NCBI GenBank assembly: GCA_937981665.1
Contig: CALJOJ010000060.1
Location: 1-47,070 of the forward strand
DNA length: 47,070 nt
Direction: 5' to 3'
DNA from: an uncultured Rubritalea sp.
GTDB lineage: Bacteria > Verrucomicrobiota > Verrucomicrobiia > Verrucomicrobiales > Akkermansiaceae
The notes under the pieces were generated by a model. It had not been told where the DNA came from, did not search any database, and worked only from the letters and a program-made list of their open reading frames with translations. The position numbers and the translations under genes are program-made. Positions 19,444 to 28,260 of the stretch are shown piece after piece. Position 1 is the first letter of the stretch; each line of letters begins with the position of its first letter.

Positions 19444-19791
19444 ATGGCTGATTCACCAGAAGAAATTAAAAAAGCAGTTAAGCTGTACACCATCATTGGT
19501 CTAGTACTCTTCGTTTGTACTGGACTGACAGTAGCTGTGGCTACTATCCCAGCGTTGGACTTTGGCGCTCACGGGTTTGATATGGCAGATGCCATCATTG
19601 GTCTTGCTATTGCGTCATTCAAGGCGAGCTTAGTAGCATTCATCTTCATGCACCTGAATCATGAGAAGAAAATGGTCTACTGGATCTTCTTTGGCTCACT
19701 AGCGTTCGGTGTGGCTCTTATCTTGCTCTTTGCATTTGGATTCTTAGATCCGATTACTTTTGATGAAATGTTACCTAAGAAGGTTTCCTAA
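19444..19791 (+). CDS. coxD: Cytochrome c oxidase subunit IV family protein
   Basis: 115 aa with three helices (about residues 13-33, 45-68 and 75-97). The middle one reads AIIGLAIASFKASLVAFIFMHLNHEKK, the hallmark of prokaryotic subunit IV/CtaF-like proteins ('K-x-x-x-V-x-x-x-F-M-H-L'). These subunits stabilise the oxidase and hold no metal. It follows coxC by 45 bp, as in many cox operons. Confidence 0.88.
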   Translation: MADSPEEIKKAVKLYTIIGLVLFVCTGLTVAVATIPALDFGAHGFDMADAIIGLAIASFKASLVAFIFMHLNHEKKMVYWIFFGSLAFGVALILLFAFGFLDPITFDEMLPKKVS

Positions 19792-19812
19792 CATCTATAA
19801 CACACCCACATT

Positions 19813-20016
19813 ATGTCACTTCGCGCATTTCACCTCATCTTCATCTCATTCGTTTCCTTGTTCTGTCTTGGAGTAGCGGTTTGGTCTTTGTATGTGGAGA
19901 GAGATAGCACTGACATAGCATTTAAGATACTCGGTTATTCATGCCTTCTTGCCGCTATCTGCCTACCTATTTACGGAGTCAGATTTTATAAGAAAACAGT
20001 TAACTATAACTCATAA
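19813..20016 (+). CDS. Small two-span membrane protein, function unknown
   Basis: 67 aa: helices at about residues 6-26 (FHLIFISFVSLFCLGVAVWSL) and 35-55 (AFKILGYSCLLAAICLPIYGV), ending in YKKTVNYNS. It starts 21 bp after coxD and ends 4 bp before the next small gene, so it belongs to the oxidase operon. Family not recognised; an accessory or assembly role is plausible only from position. Confidence 0.7.
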   Translation: MSLRAFHLIFISFVSLFCLGVAVWSLYVERDSTDIAFKILGYSCLLAAICLPIYGVRFYKKTVNYNS

Positions 20017-20020
20017 GATA

Positions 20021-20239
20021 ATGATCTCACAGACACTCCATAACATTCTCGCATGCCAAGCATGTAGAAATGCTTATATTGACGAAGGTAAAGACGCTGC
20101 AGGCTGGGCTATCCTTTTCATGCTCTGTATCATTATCCCGATGATCTCTGCAGTTGGCTTCTTCATCTATAGAATAGCTAAACGTCAGAAGCTAAATAGC
20201 ACTACCGAGTTCGACGACCCATTCCTTTCAAACAACTAG
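20021..20239 (+). CDS. Small CxxC single-span membrane protein, function unknown
   Basis: 72 aa from ATG 20021; a longer frame from 19949 would overlap the previous gene and was rejected. The N-terminus has LACQACRNAYIDEGKDAAGW, with a CxxC pair at residues 11-14, then one helix (about residues 27-50, AGWAILFMLCIIIPMISAVGFFIYR) and a charged tail. It sits directly before coxB. The CxxC could bind a metal such as copper for CuA assembly, but that is inference; no SCO- or Cox17-like motif is seen. Confidence 0.7.
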   Translation: MISQTLHNILACQACRNAYIDEGKDAAGWAILFMLCIIIPMISAVGFFIYRIAKRQKLNSTTEFDDPFLSNN

Positions 20240-20261
20240 ATTTAATACACGATAACCAACC

Positions 20262-21071
20262 ATGTTTATGCAAAACATATTTAACACATTAGCCTTTTCA
20301 CCAGCGGAGTGGATGGGACTTCCGAAGAACTATTCAGTCCACGGTGATGCTGTGGGGCACATGATTGACGTGGTGACATGGTTCATGATCGTTCTATTCA
20401 TCGGCTGGACACTATTTTTCTTATACACACTAGTAAGGTTCAGAGCGAAGAAGAACCCTAAGGCATCCTACTATGGTGTACAGAGTCATCTATCTACTCA
20501 CCTCGAAGTAGGTGTAGTGATCGTTGAGGCAGTTCTCCTTCTTGGTTTTGCTATTCCTCTATGGAGTGAGAGAACAGATGATTTCGATCGTGTTCTTAAT
20601 GAAGATCCAGTTCGTGTCCGTGCGATTGGTTTTCAGTTTAACTGGAAGTTCCACTATGCAGGTACTGATGAAAAGTTTGGTTATATCGACCGTACACTTG
20701 TTTCATCTAAAGGTGATGCATGTATCGTGCCTGATGATAAGAATGGATTTGATGACTTCGTTTCCGATAAGCTAAGAATCCCAGTAGATAGACCAGTGAT
20801 CCTTCAGGTTACCTCTACTGATGTGATTCATAACTTCTCTATCATCCCAATGCGTATCCAGTCTGATGCATTCCCAGGTAAAGACATTCCAATGTGGTTC
20901 ACACCTAAGGAAGAGATGGAGACGTCTGTAGTCTGTGGACAGCTCTGTGGAGCAGGTCACGCTAACATGGTGACCATTATGACAGTAGAGTCTCAGGAGT
21001 CATTTGATGCGTTTCATTCTCAGCGAAGCAAGGAATCAAAAGCTGAGTCTGTAAAAACTGCAGCGAAGTAA
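20262..21071 (+). CDS. coxB: Cytochrome c oxidase subunit II (CuA subunit)
   Basis: Accepts electrons at the binuclear CuA centre and passes them to subunit I. 269 aa with two N-terminal helices (about residues 33-60 and 78-100) and a cupredoxin domain. CuA ligands are present: His in STDVIHNFSIIP, then CGQLCGAGHANM near residues 225-236 (Cys, Cys, His, Met). The usual Glu between the cysteines is Gln, which contributes only a backbone contact. No cytochrome c domain is fused, so electrons must come from a separate cytochrome, plausibly one of the upstream anchored ones. It is unusual in being the last rather than the first cox gene. A hairpin follows the stop codon. Confidence 0.94.
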   Translation: MFMQNIFNTLAFSPAEWMGLPKNYSVHGDAVGHMIDVVTWFMIVLFIGWTLFFLYTLVRFRAKKNPKASYYGVQSHLSTHLEVGVVIVEAVLLLGFAIPLWSERTDDFDRVLNEDPVRVRAIGFQFNWKFHYAGTDEKFGYIDRTLVSSKGDACIVPDDKNGFDDFVSDKLRIPVDRPVILQVTSTDVIHNFSIIPMRIQSDAFPGKDIPMWFTPKEEMETSVVCGQLCGAGHANMVTIMTVESQESFDAFHSQRSKESKAESVKTAAK

Positions 21072-21074
21072 ATC

Positions 21075-21094
21075 ATAAGCTGTACACAGCTTAT
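21075..21094 (+). terminator. Hairpin after coxB, possible terminator of the respiratory operon
   Basis: Arms ATAAGCTG/CAGCTTAT form an 8-bp stem four bases after the coxB stop. It is followed by GAGAGTGTTTTAG, only a weak T tract, so it may be an mRNA-stabilising or Rho-dependent end rather than a strong intrinsic terminator. Confidence 0.4.
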
Positions 21095-21413
21095 GAGAGT
21101 GTTTTAGTGTCTATTGTCCCAGGTCAGTAGATGCTCATTAGTGTCTTTATTGGTTAGTGAATTTTTAAAATATGAGGTGATCTGACAAATATAGTGTGAC
21201 AAACTCATTTTTTGTGTTTACAAAAATAGATACATTAAAAAGCAACCAAACTTCTTTTCACTGTATGCAAATTCTTCCTATAAAATCCAATGAGCCTAAG
21301 AAATCGGAAGTGTCCCCTGAGTCGTTAAAATAGGCTGTTGGTTAATTGTTTGGTAAGCGTCTTAAAATTGGCCGTCTAGTTAACTCCTGAAATTGAGATA
21401 GGCTTCGCGGTCT
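21095..21413. other. Gene-free stretch between coxB and an IS66 fragment
   Basis: No supported gene. A short frame near 21,266-21,330 (ILPIKSNEPKKSEVSPESLK) could be a trace of IS66 ORF1, but this is too weak to call. Confidence 0.3.
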
Positions 21414-21590
21414 ATGATTTATTTATCTTCATCCGCATTAAAAATCCGAGTCATCCTTCCTCCTGTCGATATGCGTAAAAGCTTTGATGGACTCACTGGA
21501 GTCCTACGCGAGTTTAGCATCGCTAATCTCAACGCTCAATTCCTCTACGCTTTTTCTAACAAAAGACGCTTACGTTTCAGGGGAACTCCG
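21414..21590 (+). pseudogene. IS66-family TnpB (ORF2) fragment
   Basis: The frame reads IRVILPPVDMRKSFDGLTGV, then NAQFLYAFSNKRRLRFR. This is the N-terminal half of IS66 ORF2, whose hallmark is 'P-x-D-M-R-K-S/G-F-D-G-L' followed by 'LFVFxNRRxDRLK'. Usual length is about 115 residues; homology stops near residue 55, after which the frame runs into the antisense of ffh. There is no intact ORF1, ORF3 transposase or terminal repeat nearby. A decayed, immobile remnant. Confidence 0.75.
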
Positions 21591-21608
21591 ATATTTAAAG
21601 AATGGGTT

Positions 21609-22994
21609 TTAAAACGGAAGGCCGCCGCCTTTACCACCCATTTTTTTCATCATGTCTTCCATGCCTTCCATGCCGCCCATTTGCTTCATCATCTGTTTCA
21701 TTTTGCCGCCTTTACCGCTGAACATTTTACGCATTTCGCCGAATTGCTTGAGGAGTTTGTTTACCTCGATGACTGTGGTTCCGCTACCGGCAGCTATGCG
21801 CTTTCTGCGTGTTCCTTTGATGATCTCTGGGCGTTCGCGTTCCTTCTTGGTCATGGAGAGTACGATGGCTTCCATGTGAGCCATTTTCTTGCCACCTATG
21901 AGGTCAGTAGGGATTTGCTTCTTGAGTTTCTTCATGCCCGGGAGCATGCCTAGGATACCATCGAGTGGACCTAGATTCTTGATCATGTTCATCTGGTTAA
22001 GGAAATCATTGAAGTCAAATTTACCACTCTGCATCCGCTTGGCTGCATGCATAGCGTCTTTCTCATTGATCTTGTCTGCCATGTTCTCGACCATGGAGAC
22101 GATGTCTCCCATATCGAGGATACGACCAGCCATACGTTCTGGGTGGAACTCATTAAGGTCGTCTAGTTTCTCACCCTCACCGATGTATTTAATTGGCTTG
22201 CCTGTGACGGCTCGCATGGATAGGGCTGCACCACCACGGGCATCACCATCGAGCTTAGTGAGAACAATACCTGTGATGCCGACGGCTTTATCGAAGTGAG
22301 TGGCGACAGAAACGGCTTGTTGCCCAGTGGCTGCATCAGAGACGAGGAGCGTTTCTTTGGGCTTGAGGAACTTGTGTAGATCCTTGAGTTCTCCGAGTAG
22401 CTTTTCATCGATCTCTTGACGACCAGCGGTGTCAAAAATAAGTACTGTGCCATCTTGGATTTCTGCCCACTTGAGTGCTTGTTTTGCTACTTTTATGAGA
22501 TCTTTCTCACCAGGCTCAGGTTTGAAAATAGGAACATCTACTTGCTCAGCGAGAGTCGCTAACTGCTCGACAGCGGCTGGACGGTAAAGGTCACAGGCGA
22601 CGAGGAGTGGCTTGCGACCTTCTTTCTTGAGTCGTTTAGCGAGCTTAGCAGAGGTGGTGGTCTTACCCGCACCGTTGAGTCCTACCATGAGGATACGTGC
22701 TGGTGGGTTTAGGTCTAGTGGAGATTGGTCGCCACCGAGTAGGGCAGTGAGTTCATCATGGAAGATTTTGACGATCTGTTCACCGGGTTTAACGGCCTTG
22801 ATGACTTTGTCTCCCATCGCTTGCTCCTTGACCTTGGCCATGAAGTCTTTGGCTACTGAGAATTCGACGTCAGCTTCTAGGAGTGCTAGGCGGATCTCAC
22901 GGAGAGCATCTGAGATGTTTTTTTCGGAAATTTTGCCTTGGCCTCTGAGCTTTTTGAATACGCCTTCGAGATTGTCTGAGAGTGAGTTAAACAT
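21609..22994 (-). CDS. ffh: Signal recognition particle GTPase Ffh (SRP54)
   Basis: Binds signal peptides and 4.5S RNA and targets nascent membrane proteins to FtsY and SecYEG. 461 aa. The N domain starts MFNSLSDNLEGVFKKLRGQG. G-domain motifs are GLNGAGKTTTSAKLA (P-loop), DTAGRQEID and TKLDGDARGGAALS. The M domain ends in a Gly/Met-rich tail (MKQMMKQMGGMEGMEDMMKK), with the RNA-binding GSGT segment present (RIAAGSGTTVIEVN). Length and domain order are complete. The gene points left; the IS66 fragment lies against its 3' end, 18 bp beyond the stop. Confidence 0.96.
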   Translation of the reverse strand: MFNSLSDNLEGVFKKLRGQGKISEKNISDALREIRLALLEADVEFSVAKDFMAKVKEQAMGDKVIKAVKPGEQIVKIFHDELTALLGGDQSPLDLNPPARILMVGLNGAGKTTTSAKLAKRLKKEGRKPLLVACDLYRPAAVEQLATLAEQVDVPIFKPEPGEKDLIKVAKQALKWAEIQDGTVLIFDTAGRQEIDEKLLGELKDLHKFLKPKETLLVSDAATGQQAVSVATHFDKAVGITGIVLTKLDGDARGGAALSMRAVTGKPIKYIGEGEKLDDLNEFHPERMAGRILDMGDIVSMVENMADKINEKDAMHAAKRMQSGKFDFNDFLNQMNMIKNLGPLDGILGMLPGMKKLKKQIPTDLIGGKKMAHMEAIVLSMTKKERERPEIIKGTRRKRIAAGSGTTVIEVNKLLKQFGEMRKMFSGKGGKMKQMMKQMGGMEGMEDMMKKMGGKGGGLPF

Positions 22995-23066
22995 AGATTT
23001 TGTAGTTAGGAAATTTTAAGTGATACTGAGAAATAGTTGCTGGTATGGCGATGAAACTTATGGAAG

Positions 23067-24254
23067 TTATGGTGCTATTTTTGGGGTGTAAGCGGCATTT
23101 TTGTCAATGATGAATGTCCATTCCATTCTGGGCTGGTAATCGGATGTGTCTGTTGTCTTCCAGAGTACTGTGGTGGTACAGTGCTCTAGTCTAAGCGGGC
23201 GATTCACCTTCCATGTGAATGTCTTTGTCGCAGTATCAAAGCTAGCTGGGACGTTACCGAAGCCTGCTACCTTCATGATGAGTGAGCTTGGATCTAGATT
23301 TTTAACGGCTGATAGATCTGCTGTGATACTAGGGAGGCGGTCACCTGTAGTCGTACCTGGGGCGGGTGATACAGGGTGTGGTGTGGTTTTCTTAAGAACT
23401 AAACCATGGGTGCTTTCTGAAATAGCATTGGCTGAAAATGTGATCGCGCGTTCGAAAATGTAGTCGTGCTGGTCTTCGCCGAGAATGACGTAACGCGGGA
23501 TGAGCTTATTATTAGTAGCGCGTGTGACCTTTCCTGGCTTTACTGTGAAGAGGTGTTGGTAGCCGACTTGATCAGCTATTTCGAGCATTTCTGGTTCATG
23601 GTAGCCACCTGGGTAGACATAGGTGATGATTTCCTGGCTGAATTTTGCTTCTAACAGATCTTTAGATTTAGTGAATTCGTTGAGAATAAATGCATTAAAT
23701 TCATCCTCTCCTTGTTTCTGGTATTTTTTAAAAACAGATGGTCTTGGGTGTGAGACTGAGTGAGAGCCGATCGTACAGCCGTGCTTCATCATTTCCTTGA
23801 TCATGGTAGACTTCATGGATCTACCACCAACATCGATGTAGTTGGTATAAAGGTAAACCGTGAATGGGTAGCCGAATTCCTTAAGCACTGGATAGGCGTC
23901 TTGATAGACGGAGAGCCAGCCATCATCGATGGTGATGAGGATGGACTTATCTGGGATAGATTTTTTTCCCTGTTTCCAGAGGATGAAGTCTTGCAGTGTG
24001 ATGACGTTTAGTCCGAGGTCCTTGATAGTTTGCATCTGCTCGCGAAATTTACTTGGGCGGATGACCATTTCCTGTATCTCTCTAGTGCTAGAAAAATCAT
24101 GATAACCGAGAACGGAAACTCGAACGTGATCCACAGCGGGGGGAGTATCAGTAATTGTCTTATCCGCTTCGGGAACCACTGAGTTCTGAGCTAGAAGTGA
24201 AATCTGGCTCATTAGAAGTACGGCTAGAGTGATGTGTTTTTTCAGACTTAACAT
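23067..24254 (-). CDS. Secreted polysaccharide deacetylase (NodB domain)
   Basis: Carbohydrate esterase family 4 enzyme that removes acetyl groups from GlcNAc-type polysaccharide. 395 aa. The signal peptide spans residues 1-23 (ITLAVLLMSQISLLAQ). NodB motifs are ITIDDGW (Asp110, Asp111) and SHSVSHP (His165, His169), the metal-binding triad, and YVYPGGYHEPE is motif 3. The C-terminal 120 residues form a beta-rich extra region without a known name. Exact substrate (peptidoglycan, chitin or exopolysaccharide) cannot be told. It stands alone between ffh and gpmI. Confidence 0.88.
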   Translation of the reverse strand: MLSLKKHITLAVLLMSQISLLAQNSVVPEADKTITDTPPAVDHVRVSVLGYHDFSSTREIQEMVIRPSKFREQMQTIKDLGLNVITLQDFILWKQGKKSIPDKSILITIDDGWLSVYQDAYPVLKEFGYPFTVYLYTNYIDVGGRSMKSTMIKEMMKHGCTIGSHSVSHPRPSVFKKYQKQGEDEFNAFILNEFTKSKDLLEAKFSQEIITYVYPGGYHEPEMLEIADQVGYQHLFTVKPGKVTRATNNKLIPRYVILGEDQHDYIFERAITFSANAISESTHGLVLKKTTPHPVSPAPGTTTGDRLPSITADLSAVKNLDPSSLIMKVAGFGNVPASFDTATKTFTWKVNRPLRLEHCTTTVLWKTTDTSDYQPRMEWTFIIDKNAAYTPKIAP

Positions 24255-24429
24255 GAAGTAATAGGATGCTGAGAACCATTGCTAGGCTCTGTCTCAGAAA
24301 CTAAACTTCTGAGGGGAGAATGCAAGCGAGGAATCTATATTAGAGGTTGCCCGTGTTTGATTAAAAAATGCGTCAGATTATAACTAGGCGTTGCCATGTA
24401 GTGGTACTCACGATATATAAATCCACAAG

Positions 24430-25980
24430 ATGGATACACAGAATAACAAGAAGCCAGTAGTTTTAATCATTAGAGATGGATGGGGAGTGAACGCTGGCGG
24501 CAGTGAGACTGCGACGAAAGATGGAAATGCTGCAGAGCTCGCAGCGACTCCATTTCATGATGAACTGTATCAGAAGTACCCTAAAGGAATGGTGAGCGCA
24601 TCTGGGCTGGATGTGGGGCTGCCAGACGGGCAGATGGGAAATAGTGAAGTAGGGCATCTCAATCTTGGTGCGGGCAGAGTGGTCTATCAGGAGCTTACCA
24701 GAATCAATAAATCCATCGCAGACGGCGAAATGCCAGACATCGATGTGCTTAAGAACGCCTTTGAGGTGGCAAAAGAGAAGGGGAAGAAGCTCCACTTTAT
24801 AGGTCTGGTTTCTGATGGCGGGGTGCATAGTCATCAAGATCATTTGGCTGCCTTTGTGAAAGCTGCTGCTGATGCAGGTGTGGAAGATATTAATATCCAC
24901 GCGATCACTGACGGGCGTGATACCTCACCGACTGGAGGAGTAGGTTACATGGAGAAGCTCGAAGCTGATATTTCAGGGACTAATGCAAAGATAGCTACTG
25001 TGATAGGTAGATACTATGCGATGGATCGCGACACCCGCTGGGAGAGAAATAAGCTAGCTTGGGATGCTATCGTTCTAGGTCGTGGTAAACGATGGACGGG
25101 GAATGCGAGCGAGGCAGTAGCTAACGCTTATAAGCTGGATGAGACAGATGAATTTATCACCCCTTATATTTTAGGAAATGTAGATGAGCAGCGTATCAAT
25201 GATGGTGATGTGGTGTTTTGGTTTAACTACCGTGCAGACCGAGCAAGACAGATATCTAACGCATTTCTAGACGGCGAGGCATTTGAAGGTTTTGATAAAG
25301 AGGTTTATCCGAAGACGCATTTTGTCACTCTGACTGAGTATGATTCTAAATACAGTTGTGAAGTGATGTATAAGGCTAGCTCTATGAAAAACGTTCTTGG
25401 AGAAGTGGTCTCGGCAGCTGGTCTGAAGCAGCTTAGAATCGCAGAGACGGAGAAATATCCACACGTTTCTTACTTCTTCAATGGTGGAGAAGAGGTTCCA
25501 TTTCCAGGAGAAGATAGATATGTAGCGAAGTCACCACAAGTGGCAACGTATGATCTACAGCCTGAGATGAGCGCGCCAGAAGTTACTGAGACACTCGTAT
25601 CTCGTCTCAAAGACTACGACATGGTGATTCTAAATTTCGCTAACCCGGATATGGTAGGTCACACGGGGATCGTCCAAGCTGCGATGAAGGCATGCGAAGC
25701 GATAGATGATGGAGTGAAGGCTGTGGTAGAAGAGACATTAAGACTAGGTGGGAAGCTTCTCATCACCGCGGATCACGGTAACTGTGAGAAGATGATCAAT
25801 GAAGATGGTTCACCACATACAGCGCACACGACGAACTTAGTACACGCGATCTATGTAGCTGAAGATGCAGGTTCAGTGAGCGTGAATGACGGCATATTGG
25901 CTGATATTTCACCTACATTATTAGCGATGCTTGGTGTAGACCAGCCTAGCGAGATGACTGGTACATCATTGTTGTCGTAG
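24430..25980 (+). CDS. gpmI: 2,3-bisphosphoglycerate-independent phosphoglycerate mutase
   Basis: Interconverts 3- and 2-phosphoglycerate in glycolysis using two Mn ions and a phospho-serine. 516 aa, normal for GpmI. Key motifs are LIIRDGWG (first Asp), GQMGNSEVGHLNLGAGR with catalytic Ser72, DGRDTSP, NFANPDMVGHTG and ITADHGNCE. The leader contains TATATAAATCCACAAG, with no strong ribosome site. The remains of a DUF1080 gene begin directly after its stop codon. Confidence 0.96.
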   Translation: MDTQNNKKPVVLIIRDGWGVNAGGSETATKDGNAAELAATPFHDELYQKYPKGMVSASGLDVGLPDGQMGNSEVGHLNLGAGRVVYQELTRINKSIADGEMPDIDVLKNAFEVAKEKGKKLHFIGLVSDGGVHSHQDHLAAFVKAAADAGVEDINIHAITDGRDTSPTGGVGYMEKLEADISGTNAKIATVIGRYYAMDRDTRWERNKLAWDAIVLGRGKRWTGNASEAVANAYKLDETDEFITPYILGNVDEQRINDGDVVFWFNYRADRARQISNAFLDGEAFEGFDKEVYPKTHFVTLTEYDSKYSCEVMYKASSMKNVLGEVVSAAGLKQLRIAETEKYPHVSYFFNGGEEVPFPGEDRYVAKSPQVATYDLQPEMSAPEVTETLVSRLKDYDMVILNFANPDMVGHTGIVQAAMKACEAIDDGVKAVVEETLRLGGKLLITADHGNCEKMINEDGSPHTAHTTNLVHAIYVAEDAGSVSVNDGILADISPTLLAMLGVDQPSEMTGTSLLS

Positions 25981-25985
25981 TGATT

Positions 25986-26518
25986 GATTTTAGCCACTAT
26001 ATTTAAAGTTGGAGTATAAGTGGTCTGGTAATCGTTCCGCGCCGCGTGAGGACTGGGATCGTGATGCAGGGCTTCTGTATCATGTCCATGGTAACTTGAA
26101 AAAGGTCTGGACCAATTGTATGGAAATGCAGATCGGTGAGACTGCTGGGGGCTCGACTGAGCGAAGAGGTTATCACACCGGAGACCTTTTTGTATTAGGT
26201 AAGGGACTTTTAGCGACCACACCTAAAGAAGGTAGATATTATAAAAAAGGCGGTAAAATGGTAGAGGCCAAAAGCGTGCCTACCGAGCTCGGTAAAGAGA
26301 AGCCAATGGGCGAGTGGAATGAAATGGAGATCCGTGTAGAGGGAGCAAAGAAAGTGACTTTTATTTTTAATGGTGAGGTGGTTCATGAAGTATTTGACAT
26401 GAAGCATGAAGTGGATGGGGAAAAAGTGCCTCTAGATAAAGGCCGTATTGGGCTCCAAGCCGAGTGGGCAGAAATTCTCTACAGAAATATCCGCATCAAA
26501 GAGATGCCAGCACCGTAG
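25986..26518 (+). pseudogene. DUF1080 (3-keto-disaccharide hydrolase-like) C-terminal remnant, frameshifted
   Basis: The open frame from TTG 26009 reads LEYKWSGNRSAP, then DAGLLYHVHG, then NCMEMQIGE, and ends in GRIGLQAEWAEILYRNIRI: the C-terminal two-thirds of a DUF1080/PF06439 domain. The homology continues upstream in another frame (DFSHYI at 25986-26003), so about one base is missing near 26,001-26,005. Still further upstream the signal peptide and 'LFxGKxLxGW' start are absent, because the gpmI stop codon lies only six bases away. It could in theory be translated from the TTG, but as a headless domain. The family is abundant in Verrucomicrobiota and Planctomycetes. Confidence 0.7.
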
Positions 26519-26556
26519 AATAGATTTTCTCCAGAGATGAGATTTTTAAAAAGTAA

Positions 26557-26590
26557 AAAGCCTAGTGAGTGTTCTCGCTAGGCTTTTTTT
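26557..26590. terminator. Bidirectional intrinsic terminator between the DUF1080 remnant and rho
   Basis: The stem AGCCTAGTGAG/CTCGCTAGGCT, with one mismatch, has a TGTT loop and is flanked by an A-run on the left and T7 on the right. It can end both the rightward gpmI unit and the leftward rho transcript. Confidence 0.85.
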
Positions 26591-26610
26591 ATTAGATTGT
26601 TATGTGATTT

Positions 26611-28260
26611 CTATCCCTTGATCTCTAATAGCATTTGCGCGTTGTTATCAAATCGTTTCAAGAAGAAATTGAGTCGTTCCATGGCTTCTTCTGGTCTGTG
26701 TCCAGCTAGGCCTCTGCGGATCAGATTTATTTTATGGAGATGAATCTCTGGAAGAATGAGTTCTTCACGACGCGTGCCGGACTTGAAAATATCTACAGCG
26801 GGGTAGATGTACTTTTCAGCGATTCTACGATCGAGTACGAGTTCCATGTTACCAGTTCCTTTGAATTCCTGGAAGATAGCATCATCAGCGCGTGAGTTAG
26901 TGTGAACTAGAGCACTCGCTACGATAGTGAGTGAGCCTGCGGTACGTGTGTTACGAGCTGCTGCGAAGAGTCTTCTTGGCATCTCAAGCGCGCCGGAAAT
27001 AATGCCTCCAGACTGGATGCCACGGCCGCGTCCTCCTTTGTCTCCACCCATTTCTGCGTTATACGCACGAGCGAGACGGGTGATGGAGTCCATAAGGATG
27101 AATACATGTTCACCAGCTTCTACTAGGCGCTTAGCGCGTTCTATGCATAGCTCTGCGATACGGCAATGGTTCTTAGGACCGGAGTCGTTAGAACTAGCGA
27201 AAATTTCAGCATTCGGTAAGGTGTGTCTAAACTCTGTAACTTCTTCTGGGCGCTCATCTACAAGCAGAATAATGAGATGCATCTGTTCCTCATATTTATT
27301 CTGAATAGCTTCAGCCATATGCATCATGAGCGTGGTCTTTCCTGAGCGTGGTGGAGAAACAATCAGCCCTCGCTGACCTCTGCCAACTGGAGCGATGATG
27401 TCTAGTACTCGGGTAGAGAACCGGTCAGCAGTCGTCTCGAATGAGATTCTTTTATCAGGGTTGATTGCCTTGAGCTCTTCGAAGTGAGGGAGCTTGCGGG
27501 CTTCATCAGTGGTTTTGCCGTTGATAGTGTCAATTTTAGTAAGCTGAAGACCGCGAGGTCCTTGCCTAGCTTCACCATGGATCCAGACTCCGAGACGGAG
27601 TCCATGAGCTCGGATGAGATCCGGTGTTACGAATACATCATCAGATGCTTGTTCTAATCCTTTATCGAGAACGCGAAGAAAACCGAAGCCTTTAGGAGCG
27701 AGTTCAAGCATACCATTCACTGCGACTGGCTCGCCAGTGAGTTCCACTTTTTTCTCCTTTTGGTTCTTGTGACGGCGGTTGTTATTCTTATGGTTCGGCT
27801 TATGACGGTTATTATTTTTGTTCCCGTTATTTTTACTATTACCGCGCTGATTTTTGTTGTTATTGTTTTTCTTATTCTGTTGATCTTGCTTGTTTTGATT
27901 TTGCTGGACTCGACCTTTACCTGGTACTCTGCCACGGCTATGATTGTTTTGTTCTCGTTTTTCAAAAGAATCATTCTGAGGAGAATCTTGCTTTGGCGCA
28001 TCGGACTGTGGCTCAGCTTGTGGTTGAACTTTTTTTTCAGCTTTTGGTTTGACTTTAGCTTGAGGTTTCTTGTCGGTCTTTACCTCACTTGGAGCGGTGG
28101 ACTCTTTAGGTTCTGCCTTTTTGGCTACTTTTTTAGCTGCTTTTTTAGCCGTTTTTTTTGTAGCTTTTTTGGCAGTTTTTTTAGCTTTAATAGGTGTTTG
28201 AGAGTCTAGTGCAGGTTTGTTATCACTCTGATTAGAGTCTGCTGATGTAGTGTCGCTCAT
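26611..28260 (-). CDS. rho: Transcription termination factor Rho with a long basic/Asn-rich N-terminal extension
   Basis: Hexameric RNA helicase ending transcription. 549 aa against about 420 in E. coli. Residues 1-180 are low complexity: Lys/Ala repeats (AKKATKKTAKKAAKKVAKK), then Gln/Asn/Lys-rich (NKQDQQNKKNNNNKNQRG). The RNA-binding cold-shock-like domain follows (GMLELAPKGFGFLRV), then ATPase motifs GLIVSPPRSGKTT (P-loop), LLVDERPEEVTEF, SSNDSGP and RRGIQSGGI-type loops, ending in a complete C-terminus. Extended N-termini that may phase-separate or bind RNA are known in other Rho proteins. An AT-rich leader separates it from the divergent helicase gene. Confidence 0.96.
   Translation of the reverse strand: MSDTTSADSNQSDNKPALDSQTPIKAKKTAKKATKKTAKKAAKKVAKKAEPKESTAPSEVKTDKKPQAKVKPKAEKKVQPQAEPQSDAPKQDSPQNDSFEKREQNNHSRGRVPGKGRVQQNQNKQDQQNKKNNNNKNQRGNSKNNGNKNNNRHKPNHKNNNRRHKNQKEKKVELTGEPVAVNGMLELAPKGFGFLRVLDKGLEQASDDVFVTPDLIRAHGLRLGVWIHGEARQGPRGLQLTKIDTINGKTTDEARKLPHFEELKAINPDKRISFETTADRFSTRVLDIIAPVGRGQRGLIVSPPRSGKTTLMMHMAEAIQNKYEEQMHLIILLVDERPEEVTEFRHTLPNAEIFASSNDSGPKNHCRIAELCIERAKRLVEAGEHVFILMDSITRLARAYNAEMGGDKGGRGRGIQSGGIISGALEMPRRLFAAARNTRTAGSLTIVASALVHTNSRADDAIFQEFKGTGNMELVLDRRIAEKYIYPAVDIFKSGTRREELILPEIHLHKINLIRRGLAGHRPEEAMERLNFFLKRFDNNAQMLLEIKG

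Noticed and set aside
19949-20020. Longer start for the 72-aa CxxC protein
   Set aside because: It would overlap the preceding gene by about 70 bp and adds a sequence unlike the rest; ATG 20021 directly after the previous stop is better.
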